Below, piece after piece: positions 8,897 to 16,861 of a DNA stretch of 64,000 nt. The position numbers and the translations under genes were made by a program. The notes beneath the pieces are model-generated. The model was not told the origin of the DNA. It worked only from the letters and a program-made list of their open reading frames with translations, and ran no database searches. This stretch comes from Trichormus variabilis 0441 (GTDB lineage Bacteria; Cyanobacteriota; Cyanobacteriia; Cyanobacteriales; Nostocaceae). Position 1 is the stretch's first letter. Each line of letters opens with the position of its first letter. The stretch spans positions 990,001 to 1,054,000 of the forward strand of contig NZ_CP047242.1 of NCBI RefSeq assembly GCF_009856605.1. Direction: 5' to 3'.

Positions 8897-9352
8897 ATGT
8901 CTAAAAATGTTTTGGCAACAGGATTAATTATTGGTGCAATATTAGGATTATTCCCTAACTCTATAACCACTGCTCAAGAAATATACATTAACGGTAAATG
9001 CCAACAAAATCAGCAATTAGAAGAGTCTGACAGATTTACAGTTGTGTACAAATCTGATTTTAAAACCAAAGGACAAACTTATTGGTTATATTCAGGTAAA
9101 TATATAGATGGTTCCTCAATCGTCTGTATTTCCCGACCAGGATTTAAACAACCAAAACTATTAAATGTTAAACAAATACAGTCTGGTTACATTGATAAAA
9201 TAATCAAAGACTCATCCAATCAAACAGCTTTTCTGGTCACTGTCCGCAATGGTAATGGTTCTTATGTCCCAATTACCCAATATCGAGTCAATTTGTCCAC
9301 ACCTAGTAAACCTGTGACTACTAAAATAAGGTCTTGGAGGTCGGAAGGTTAA
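8897..9352 (+). CDS. Small secreted hypothetical protein
   Basis: This encodes 151 residues. The N-terminus MSKNVLATGLIIGAILGLFP with a TTAQE cleavage region (about residue 26) is a signal peptide. The mature part has two cysteines (GKCQQNQ and VCISRPG) and short beta-like segments (TYWLYSGKYIDG and AFLVTVRNGNG). No family is recognised. It begins 11 bases after the Uma2 gene stops. It is convergent with the 185-residue gene downstream. Confidence 0.6.
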   Translation: MSKNVLATGLIIGAILGLFPNSITTAQEIYINGKCQQNQQLEESDRFTVVYKSDFKTKGQTYWLYSGKYIDGSSIVCISRPGFKQPKLLNVKQIQSGYIDKIIKDSSNQTAFLVTVRNGNGSYVPITQYRVNLSTPSKPVTTKIRSWRSEG

Positions 9353-9394
9353 TTATCAGTAATTTCTTTTACCTCAACATCAAAAATATATAAT

Positions 9395-9952
9395 TTAACC
9401 AATGTATGGGTATTGTAACGGTTTAATTTTCAATAATTCTACCCAGTATTTTATCGCATTATTTTTAGTAGTTTCTAGATCACGAGATTTATGAACTCTG
9501 CCTATTTCCATTAAATAAAATGTCAGTTTAATTACAGTAATTAGGTTAATCAATCCTAGAGCTTGAAAATTTTGTAAAAATAAATGTACGACTGTGTGAT
9601 ATTTACGCTTATGACGGAAATACATCCACCATTTCATTTGATGGACGGCAATACTTTTTTGATAACCTAATGTAGTTTCTACCTGGATTAATTTATCTTT
9701 AACTTGATGATAAAACTGCATTTCTTTGACAAAATCGCCTGCTTTTTGAGCAAAAACAGCTTCATCAGATAATTTGTAGGCTTCACTAATTAAATTACCT
9801 GATTTTTCTGCTTGCTGTTGAGTGTAACCAAGTTTCAAATATATGGTGGTTGCTGCGGAGGCTAATTCTGCAAAATCTTCAGCATCATGTAACCAGTATA
9901 TCTGTGCTTGCAGTTCCCCTAATGTGACCGCTAAACTTTCCTTCATCTTCAC
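9395..9952 (-). CDS. Hypothetical helical protein
   Basis: This encodes 185 residues with no signal peptide. The first two thirds are helical and repeat-like (DFAELASAATTIYLKLGYTQQQAEKS-type and EAVFAQKAGDFVKEMQFYHQ), resembling TPR or SEL1-type helices. A hydrophobic helix near residues 129-148 (ALGLINLITVIKLTFYLMEI) could be membrane-associated or buried. It ends 27 bases from the start of the ABC ATPase gene's 3' end, on the same strand and downstream of it. No family is recognised. Confidence 0.5.
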   Translation of the reverse strand: MKMKESLAVTLGELQAQIYWLHDAEDFAELASAATTIYLKLGYTQQQAEKSGNLISEAYKLSDEAVFAQKAGDFVKEMQFYHQVKDKLIQVETTLGYQKSIAVHQMKWWMYFRHKRKYHTVVHLFLQNFQALGLINLITVIKLTFYLMEIGRVHKSRDLETTKNNAIKYWVELLKIKPLQYPYIG

Positions 9953-9978
9953 CTTGATTTCCTTGCTGTGTCATTTAA

Positions 9979-11079
9979 TCAATCCTGAGGTGATATTCTA
10001 TAACCAGTCTGAGGATCAAAAATAAACAACTGATTTAAATCGAGTTGTAAAGAAAGGCGATCGCCTGGATGTAGACGAATATTTCCACTCAATTGAACAC
10101 TCAATAGTACTGTGGAATCGGGTAAACTCACACGAACTAATGTTTCCCTTCCTAAAGGTTCAACTAATTTGACATCGACTAACAATCCTGAATTCTGCGC
10201 GTTGATTTCATCAGAATTAATTGAGATGTGTTCTGGACGAATACCCAAATTCACCCGTTGTCCCGGACGCAGTTGTAAATTCTCCCTGAGAAACCCTGGA
10301 ATTGCGAGTAATTGTCCATTGACATCAAAACCTGCAAGTTGATAAGTTGCAGGCAGAATATTCATCGGTGGATTACCTAAAAAAGTTGCCACCATTTGAT
10401 TAGCGGGACGAGCATAAATCCCTTGAGGTTCGCCAATTTGTTGAATCCGTCCACCACTTAACACCACAATCTTATCAGCCAAAGTCATCGCCTCGACTTG
10501 ATCATGGGTAACGTAGATAGTTGTAATGCCTAATTGTTGATGTAACTGCTTTAATTCTGCCCTAGTATCATCTCGCAATTGGGCATCTAAATTAGACAAA
10601 GGCTCATCTAATAAAAATACCTGTGGTTCACGAGCGATCGCTCTCCCTAGTGCTACCCGTTGTTGCTGACCCCCGGAAAGTTGTTTGGGTTTGCGATCTA
10701 ACAAATGATCCAAAGAAAGCGATCGCGCCACATCCACCACCCGTTCTTGCACAATTTTCGGGTTAATTTTCCGCATCTTTAACCCAAAGGCGATATTTTC
10801 CGCCACCGTCATGTGGGGATAAAGAGCATAGTTTTGGAACACCATCGCCACATCGCGCGCTCTTGCGGGGATATTATTGACCAAGCGATCGCCAATAAAC
10901 AGATTACCGGATGTAGCACTTTCTAAACCAGCGATCGTCCGTAAAATTGTAGACTTCCCACAACCCGAAGGCCCCACCAAAACCCAAAACTCACCATCAG
11001 GAATTTCAAAGGTGATGTCCTCAATTGCGGTGACGTTGTTAAATCGACGCTTGATATCTTCTAAACGAACTTTTGCCAT
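9979..11079 (-). CDS. ABC transporter ATP-binding protein, MalK/UgpC (sugar/polyol) type
   Basis: This encodes 366 residues with complete ABC ATPase motifs: Walker A GPSGCGKST (36-44), Q-loop Gln82, signature LSGGQ (134-138), Walker B FLLDEP (155-160) and H-loop His192. The ~130-residue C-terminal extension includes GIRPEHI and ends in LFIFDPQTGYRI, the TOBE/MalK-type regulatory domain of the CUT1 subfamily. It would energise uptake of an oligosaccharide, a compatible solute such as glucosylglycerol, or glycerol-phosphate. In cyanobacteria one such orphan ATPase often serves several permeases. No permease or binding protein is adjacent, so the substrate cannot be assigned. Confidence 0.9.
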   Translation of the reverse strand: MAKVRLEDIKRRFNNVTAIEDITFEIPDGEFWVLVGPSGCGKSTILRTIAGLESATSGNLFIGDRLVNNIPARARDVAMVFQNYALYPHMTVAENIAFGLKMRKINPKIVQERVVDVARSLSLDHLLDRKPKQLSGGQQQRVALGRAIAREPQVFLLDEPLSNLDAQLRDDTRAELKQLHQQLGITTIYVTHDQVEAMTLADKIVVLSGGRIQQIGEPQGIYARPANQMVATFLGNPPMNILPATYQLAGFDVNGQLLAIPGFLRENLQLRPGQRVNLGIRPEHISINSDEINAQNSGLLVDVKLVEPLGRETLVRVSLPDSTVLLSVQLSGNIRLHPGDRLSLQLDLNQLFIFDPQTGYRISPQD

Positions 11080-11158
11080 TATCTTTAGTCATTGGTCATT
11101 GGTCAGTTGTCAGTTGTCATTAGTTTTTTCTTTCCCTTCCCCCAATCCCCAATCCCCA

Positions 11159-11875
11159 TCACTTCGACCAAGCAGGATGAGCAAATAACGCAGCAATCAC
11201 CCGCACCCCTCGTAATTGATTAGACAGGGGTAGATGACCTCTAGGCGCAGTTAAATTCCAAGTAAAGCCATTCGGGTAGCGAGTCCAGTTATTACCGCTT
11301 TTCCAGCCAATTTTCGGCCAGAAATTATCCCAGTTTTTCCCTAAACTCAACCAAATGTCTCTCTGTACGGAAAAGCCAAACTTACCTTCAGAGTGAACTA
11401 TCCACAGTTGATTAATGGTTTGTAAGTCATCAGAGGGAAAGCTATCCACGTCTGTAAAATACAGCCATTTCCTTTTGACAGCCATTGGCCCTGCTATTTC
11501 GCACATGGTTTCAATGGTCAGGAGGTCTGCGGCTTGGAAATCTTGTTGAGCTAGTAACTGTTGCAAAAGATTGTAATTAATCCCGCAGCTTGATTTTAGA
11601 GTTACAATGCCCTCAGGAAAATTATTTTGCAAAAATTCCTGGGCTTGAGGTGCATCAGACTCGTAAAGCACTTGGTAGGCTTTCCCATCAATCCAAGTCG
11701 CTGGGTTCTCACGACGTTTCAGTAAGAATTCCATTAAAACATCTAATCCTTCATTGCCCACATCAGCCAACTGTAGGATTATCTGTTGTTGGACTTGGAT
11801 AGACCCAGCGATTAGCCGTTGCCTGAGGGAATCGATGTCATTAGCAGTGCCTGATACAATCATTGGGTCTGTCAT
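11159..11875 (-). CDS. gun4: GUN4-domain protein, tetrapyrrole-biosynthesis regulator
   Basis: ATG 11875 (MTDPMIVSGTANDIDSLRQ) gives 238 residues, the usual size of cyanobacterial Gun4; the reading frame stays open upstream to 12025 but that part looks non-coding. Residues 1-85 form the helical N-terminal bundle. The GUN4 core follows, with LLQQLLAQQDFQAADLLT, CEIAG, the FPSDDLQTINQLWIVHS segment and RYPNGFTWNLTAPRGHLP. Gun4 binds protoporphyrin IX and Mg-protoporphyrin and stimulates Mg-chelatase through ChlH, the first step towards chlorophyll. It is transcribed away from icd, with about 310 bases between the two starts. Confidence 0.92.
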   Translation of the reverse strand: MTDPMIVSGTANDIDSLRQRLIAGSIQVQQQIILQLADVGNEGLDVLMEFLLKRRENPATWIDGKAYQVLYESDAPQAQEFLQNNFPEGIVTLKSSCGINYNLLQQLLAQQDFQAADLLTIETMCEIAGPMAVKRKWLYFTDVDSFPSDDLQTINQLWIVHSEGKFGFSVQRDIWLSLGKNWDNFWPKIGWKSGNNWTRYPNGFTWNLTAPRGHLPLSNQLRGVRVIAALFAHPAWSK

Positions 11876-12186
11876 GCCATTACTCGTGATTAGCGGGAGA
11901 GTGAAAAAACGGTCGGCTATCGGCCTTCTTGATGGCGAAGCAATGATAGCGAAAAGTAGTTTACTATTTTTGATCGTACAAAATTGCGGCGGTTTCACTG
12001 AAAATCCTATATCAGAATCCTCCAATGCTGTAAAAAGATGAATAGGGGGAAAATCTGCGCCTCAATGAATGATGGAATGGGAAGCGGGGAGTAGGGAGTA
12101 GGAAGCCGAGGCGAAAACAACAAAAAATCCCCATCCCCAATCTCCAATCCCCAAGACACAACGTATCTTTGTGGAGTGTGTGAAAT

Positions 12187-13608
12187 ATGTACAACAAGAT
12201 TACCCCCCCTACAACCGGAGAAAAAATTACCTTCAAAAATGGTGAGCCGGTTGTGCCTGACAATCCAATTATCCCCTTTATTCGGGGCGATGGAACGGGA
12301 ATTGATATTTGGCCAGCTACGGAAAAAGTACTGGATGCGGCGGTAGCCAAAGCCTATCAAGGTAAGCGGAAAATTAGTTGGTTTAAGATTTACGCTGGGG
12401 ATGAAGCCTGTGATTTATACGGGACTTATCAGTATTTACCAGAGGATACCTTAACAGCCATTAGGGAATATGGTGTGGCAATTAAAGGACCTTTGACTAC
12501 TCCGGTCGGTGGTGGTATCCGTTCCTTGAATGTGGCACTAAGACAAATTTTTGACTTATACGCCTGTGTACGTCCTTGCCGTTATTATGCGGGTACACCC
12601 TCACCTCACAAAAATCCTGAAAAGCTAGATGTCATTGTTTATCGGGAAAACACAGAAGATATTTATCTGGGGATTGAGTGGAAACAAGGTAGTGAAATAG
12701 GCGATCGCCTCATCTCTATCCTCAACAAAGAACTCATCCCCGCCACCCCAGAACACGGTAAAAAGCAAATCCCCCTAGATGCTGGGATAGGGATCAAACC
12801 CATCAGCAAAACTGGTTCCCAGCGCCTAGTACGTCGCGCCATCAAACACGCCCTTACATTACCCAAACACAAGCAACAAGTGACCTTGGTGCATAAGGGT
12901 AACATCATGAAGTACACCGAAGGGGCTTTCCGTGATTGGGGTTACGAATTAGCCACAAGTGAGTTCCGCCAAGAGACTGTCACCGAAAGGGAATCTTGGA
13001 TTTTAAGCAACAAGGAGAAAAACCCGAATATATCCTTGGAAGACAACGCCCGTCAAATTGACCCTGGTTTTGATGCCCTGACCCCAGAGAAAAAAGCGCA
13101 AATTGTCAAGGAAGTAGAAACAGTTCTTAACTCAATTTGGGAAACCCACGGTAACGGGAAGTGGAAAGAGAAAGTGTTAGTAAATGACCGGATTGCTGAC
13201 AGTATCTTTCAACAAATCCAAACCAGACCAGATGAGTATTCGATTCTGGCGACAATGAACTTAAACGGCGATTACTTGTCTGATGCGGCGGCTGCTATTG
13301 TCGGCGGCTTAGGAATGGGGCCAGGGGCAAATATTGGCGATTCCTGCGCCGTGTTTGAAGCTACCCACGGTACAGCACCCAAACACGCCGGCTTAGACAG
13401 AATTAACCCAGGTTCAGTCATCTTATCTGGGGTGATGATGTTGGAGTATTTGGGTTGGCAAGAAGCCGCAGACCTAATTAAGAAAGGTTTAAGTGATGCG
13501 ATCGCTAATAGCCAAGTCACCTACGATTTAGCTAGATTACTCGAACCACCAGTTGAACCCCTAAAATGTTCTGAATTTGCCGACGCAATTATCAAACATT
13601 TCGGTTAA
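12187..13608 (+). CDS. icd: NADP-dependent isocitrate dehydrogenase
   Basis: This encodes 473 residues, the long cyanobacterial form (the E. coli enzyme is about 416). It converts isocitrate to 2-oxoglutarate, CO2 and NADPH, which supplies the carbon skeleton for ammonium assimilation because cyanobacteria lack a conventional 2-oxoglutarate dehydrogenase. Visible motifs are [13 protein letters not shown], the substrate loop [19 protein letters not shown], the YRENTEDIY motif, [17 protein letters not shown] with the metal-binding aspartate, and the nucleotide-binding [12 protein letters not shown]. The insertion carrying [13 protein letters not shown] and [11 protein letters not shown] accounts for the extra length. 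A perfect inverted repeat follows the stop codon. Confidence 0.96.
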   Translation: MYNKITPPTTGEKITFKNGEPVVPDNPIIPFIRGDGTGIDIWPATEKVLDAAVAKAYQGKRKISWFKIYAGDEACDLYGTYQYLPEDTLTAIREYGVAIKGPLTTPVGGGIRSLNVALRQIFDLYACVRPCRYYAGTPSPHKNPEKLDVIVYRENTEDIYLGIEWKQGSEIGDRLISILNKELIPATPEHGKKQIPLDAGIGIKPISKTGSQRLVRRAIKHALTLPKHKQQVTLVHKGNIMKYTEGAFRDWGYELATSEFRQETVTERESWILSNKEKNPNISLEDNARQIDPGFDALTPEKKAQIVKEVETVLNSIWETHGNGKWKEKVLVNDRIADSIFQQIQTRPDEYSILATMNLNGDYLSDAAAAIVGGLGMGPGANIGDSCAVFEATHGTAPKHAGLDRINPGSVILSGVMMLEYLGWQEAADLIKKGLSDAIANSQVTYDLARLLEPPVEPLKCSEFADAIIKHFG

Positions 13609-13662
13609 TTAAAAAATAAGGAATGGTGAATCATTATCAAATTCCCATTCTCTTTATTAATG

Positions 13663-13691
13663 AGACAAGGGTGAGCAATGCTCACCCTTGT
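13663..13691 (+). terminator. Perfect hairpin after icd
   Basis: A 14-bp inverted repeat (GACAAGGGTGAGCA and its complement) meets around a single A, 54 bases after the icd stop. It contains the GAGCAATGCTC palindrome and resembles the other dispersed palindromes of the window. A pyrimidine run (ttcccct) follows. It probably ends icd transcription, and it marks the last clear feature before the decayed transposase. Confidence 0.6.
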
Positions 13692-13705
13692 CTTCCCCTA
13701 ACTAT

Positions 13706-14383
13706 ACGATTATCATTCTTACAACTCATGTCTCAAGTATGAAGTATATCTTGTCTTAAGTGCTTCTGAAGTATTTCGTGACCCTTTGGCTAAATTATCG
13801 TTGTTGTTTTGGGGATTCTTTCGCAAGCATTTATTTCGTGCGAATGAGATATATCTGTTGGCAGGAGATGAAGTTGTATCAAAACTTGTACTCATCCCTA
13901 CATTGAATAGTTTTTCGACCTCATCATAAAGATTTCCTTGATTATTTTTTAACGTAATTAAATAATCTGCATTTTGCTGCGTAATTAACTTCACAATTTC
14001 TTTTTGTCAACCTATTGCATCGATTGTCACAATACATCTAGACAGTTCTCATACCTTTAACAACTCGGTAATTGCTGTAATTTCATTCGACTTTTCCTCC
14101 ACCTTCACTTGTCCTAATACTAATCTATTTGTATTTGCCCATGCACTCACTATTTGCATTGCACTTTGCTCACTACTGTCGTTTGGTACGATCTATGCCT
14201 AGATGTTCTATTACACCAAAGTGGTCAGCAATCGTGATTTTGGGCTTGAGCTTCATTCAACTATAATCTGGGTTCTTTTGGTTTAATGCAAAGAATTAAT
14301 TTACTATAGAGAGAGACCCGTATTGCTTGGCAGCCCTCGGCTGTCAAAAAATCACCCTGTCCATACAACGATTATCATTCTTA
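13706..14383. mobile_element. Decayed ISAs1-type element bracketed by a 16-bp direct repeat
   Basis: acgattatcattctta occurs at 13706-13721 and again at 14368-14383, in the same orientation, on either side of the transposase remnant. The sequence just left of each copy is also alike (caccct...tata(c/ca)), so about 30 bases seem duplicated. ISAs1 family insertions make shorter target duplications (about 8-10 bp), so the repeat may reflect the original site plus terminal sequence, or a separate duplication. Terminal inverted repeats were not identified. Confidence 0.4.
13719..14256 (-). pseudogene. ISAs1-family transposase remnant
   Basis: Reading down from ATG 14256 gives MKLKPKITIADHFGVIEHLG and a stop after 27 codons. 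A second frame gives MQIVSAWANTNRLVLGQVKV followed by EEKSNEITAITELLKV and a stop. A third frame gives SRCIVTIDAIG, a TGA where the family has Cys, then ITQQNADYLITLKNNQGNLY. These are successive conserved blocks of the ISAs1 (H-repeat) DDE transposase: WANxxRLVLGQxKV, TIDAxGCQ and GADYxLxLKxNQ. Several stops, frame changes, a large internal deletion near 14175 and a missing C-terminal part make it non-functional. It lies at the junction between the icd region and the polysaccharide/NRPS cluster. Confidence 0.85.
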
Positions 14384-14871
14384 TTAAGTTTCGTGACTAA
14401 TTCTATGAAAGTCTTGTGTGGTAGAGTGTTGAGGGATTTCAGCTTGATTCTCGATCTTTAATATTTAGATGCGGTCGCCCTACCGTAGGCATCGCTTTTT
14501 TTATCCGACCTCACAAAATAGCGTTTCTCCCATCACTGTAAGGCTTTTGGGTTTCGCACCGGGAACTAGTCTAACCTCCAGGTTTTTAATATTTATTTTA
14601 TAAATGAGTCAGTACTCTACCTAATTATGTAGTAATGACTAAATAGTAGTTAAAGTTAGTGTAAAGTTGAAAAAATTTGACAAAAAAAAATTACTTTACG
14701 GTAGACTAACACGTAGTTAATACTTTTGATCTCAAAAAAGCTGTGTACAAAGAAAATTTTCCTCTGGGGCAAACAAATATCAAACTGTTCCACAATGAAT
14801 TGGAATGTGGAAATTGAAGATATCAAATCATGCTATTCTAGTAGCACAGAGATGTTACTAATGTATTTATT

Positions 14872-15138
14872 GTAATTTTGTGTGATTTCTTTCGGTAATA
14901 ACTCTAGTTCTTCAGTAATAGATATTTCCAAAACAGTATGTTTTGGTGTAGAGTAACATCGTAATTTTGTGTGATTTCCCTCGGTAATAACTCTAGTTCT
15001 TCAGTAATAGATATTTCCAAAACAGTATGTTTTGGTGTAGAGTAACATCGTAATTTTGTGTGATTTCCCTCGGTAATAACTCTAGTTCTTCATTAATAGA
15101 TATCTCCAAAACAGTATGTTTTGGGGTACAGTGACATC
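14872..15138. repeat. Three 89-bp tandem repeats, each with a 19-bp palindrome
   Basis: Units start at 14872, 14961 and 15050 (gtaattttgtgtgattt...) and differ at only a few positions. Each contains CCAAAACAGTATGTTTTGG, an 8-bp perfect inverted repeat with a 3-nt spacer, at 14928-14946, 15017-15035 and 15106-15124. The palindrome is fully conserved in all three units while positions elsewhere vary (ttctttcgg/ttccctcgg, cag/cat, tggtg/ggggt). 89 is not a multiple of three, so the array is not coding. Three phased operator-like sites before the cluster suggest a regulator-binding array; this is inference. Confidence 0.85.
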
Positions 15139-15150
15139 AAAATAAGTTTT

Positions 15151-15181
15151 TTGACACAAAAAATTAGTGAAGTACTAAAAT
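15151..15181 (+). promoter_or_regulatory. Possible sigma-70-type promoter for the cluster
   Basis: A perfect TTGACA (15151-15156) is followed by TAAAAT (15176-15181, 19-nt spacing) or TACTAA (15173-15178, 16-nt spacing) as candidate -10 boxes. It lies 13 bases after the last 89-bp repeat and about 200 bases before the first gene. Neither spacing is ideal, so this is only a candidate. Confidence 0.3.
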
Positions 15182-15380
15182 TGACCATTACACTAAAGAC
15201 GGGTTGCAGCTTTAGTTTCAAAATCGCTAATCGTATTGATATAAAAAGATTTTTGCCGGGGCAAAAGTCTATCAAGCATCCGTTTTTAGTATAGATAATG
15301 TTTTTCATGTTGCTTTGCACAGGATACTAAGCAGAAATCTAACATCACCTTCCTCACCTTCAGCATACACTTGTGAATAT

Positions 15381-16802
15381 ATGTCAAATGTTCAGTTAGA
15401 CAAGACTTACCTAGACTTACGTGAACCTGTATTTATCAAATTGCGTAAAGGTTCATGGTGGTTAAGATTAGTAACACTTGTTATTGTAGATTTTTCTCTT
15501 CTATTACTAGCTTGGGTATTGGCTAAAAATTATTCTACAAATTATAATTGGTTTGATATAAAAAGCTTTTCATCTATATCAATAGCTGCTGCTATCCAAA
15601 TAGGTGCATTAGCTATCCAGGGTAATTACCACTCTGGTAAAAAATGGTATGATTACTTAAATATTCTGAAAACATTGACTTTTGCACATGGACTAATATT
15701 ATTTTTCTGTTTACTATATCAGCCAATAATTGAGTCTAAGAGTTCATCATTAATTATATGGTCGTGGGTATTTAGCACAACCTTTGTTTGTTTTGGTAGA
15801 TATATTGTATACCTTAAGCTTAATTATCTACGAAGATTTAAATTATTAGGTAGGGCTAAAATATTTATTATTTGTGAATCTCAAAAGTACGAAAAATTCG
15901 TAAACCTAATCAATAAAGACGAGCGTTACGTCTTGCTAGGACAAGCAAATGCTAATTGTTTAGATAGAGATTACCGCCAAGAAACGTTAGGGAAACTTAA
16001 TAAATTGGGTGTAACGGAAATTTTCGTTTCTTGGGATGCTATCAAAAACAGAATTTTTGTCTGTTGGCTATTTCAGGCTGCGGGAATTGCAGTACATATT
16101 GTCCCAATGGAACTAAATCCGATTCATAGAGATATAGATTTCAATAGAATTGGCGGAATGACTTATTTAACTTTTGATTGTCCAATAATCACAGGTAGAG
16201 ATTTTTGGATTAAGCGGAGTTTTGATTTTTGTTTTGCTAGTTTATTTTTACTGTTGACTTTTCCCGTATATCTAGCGATCGCTATAGCAATTAAACTAGA
16301 TTCTCCTGGTACAGTCTTTTACAAACAAACTCGCATAGGCATACGGGGAAAACAATTTAAAGTCTGGAAATTTCGCACCATGAGGTCTGATGCGGAAAAG
16401 ATGCAAAAAGAGTTGGAAGCTCTGAATGAAGTGAAGGACGGCATTATCTTTAAAATCAAAGATGATCCAAGAATCACCAAGGTTGGTAAATTTCTCCGTC
16501 GTTACAGCTTAGATGAATTACCTCAAATCTTTAACGTCTTGTTGGGAGAGATGAGCTTAGTTGGTCCTCGTCCTTTACCTACTAGAGATGTAGAGAAATT
16601 CTCTGAGCGTCATTTTATCAGACAAGAAGTTTTACCTGGTATTACTGGTCTTTGGCAAGTTTCTGGTCGCTCAAATATTTTAGATTTTGAACAAATAATC
16701 AATTTGGATCTGAATTACATTGAAAACTGGTCACTCCGCTTAGATTTTGAAATCCTACTCAAAACAGTACGAGTAGTTTTGAAAAAAGAAGGTGCTTATT
16801 AG
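15381..16802 (+). CDS. Polyprenyl-phosphate sugar-1-phosphate transferase (WcaJ/EpsE-type)
   Basis: The preferred start is ATG 15381 (MSNVQLDKTYLDLREP), giving 473 residues; a TTG at 15315 would add 22 polar residues. The N-terminal half has four membrane segments and a nucleotide-fold-like middle (TEIFVSWDAI, AGIAVHIVPM). The C-terminal ~200 residues are the bacterial sugar transferase domain with the re-entrant helix, the block KFRTMRSDAEKMQKE, DDPRITKVGKFLRRYSLDELPQ-type residues, LVGPRP and LPGITGLWQVSGRS. It transfers a hexose-1-phosphate from a UDP-sugar to undecaprenyl phosphate, the first step of repeat-unit synthesis. As first gene of the cluster it marks the whole locus as polysaccharide-related. 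The sugar (glucose or galactose) cannot be told. Confidence 0.93.
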   Translation: MSNVQLDKTYLDLREPVFIKLRKGSWWLRLVTLVIVDFSLLLLAWVLAKNYSTNYNWFDIKSFSSISIAAAIQIGALAIQGNYHSGKKWYDYLNILKTLTFAHGLILFFCLLYQPIIESKSSSLIIWSWVFSTTFVCFGRYIVYLKLNYLRRFKLLGRAKIFIICESQKYEKFVNLINKDERYVLLGQANANCLDRDYRQETLGKLNKLGVTEIFVSWDAIKNRIFVCWLFQAAGIAVHIVPMELNPIHRDIDFNRIGGMTYLTFDCPIITGRDFWIKRSFDFCFASLFLLLTFPVYLAIAIAIKLDSPGTVFYKQTRIGIRGKQFKVWKFRTMRSDAEKMQKELEALNEVKDGIIFKIKDDPRITKVGKFLRRYSLDELPQIFNVLLGEMSLVGPRPLPTRDVEKFSERHFIRQEVLPGITGLWQVSGRSNILDFEQIINLDLNYIENWSLRLDFEILLKTVRVVLKKEGAY

Positions 16803-16861
16803 GAAAATGTCCAGAGAAATTTGATTTTTCATGATAAAACAATCGGTGATTTTAACTTTGT

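Larger units (their letters stand above)
14257..15380. other. Long non-coding leader upstream of the polysaccharide/NRPS cluster
   Basis: About 1.1 kb without a convincing gene. From the left it contains the end of the IS remnant region, a dispersed motif at 14471-14495 (ccctaccgtaggcatcgc), an A/T-rich stretch with TTGACA at 14677-14682, three 89-bp tandem repeats (14872-15138) and a second TTGACA (15151-15156) before the first cluster gene. This length and its repeats suggest a regulatory region for the whole cluster. Confidence 0.5.

Noticed and set aside
15093..15320. 75-codon - strand frame before the cluster
   Set aside because: It lies partly in the third 89-bp repeat, has no family look or ribosome-binding site, and is opposite the leader of the cluster.
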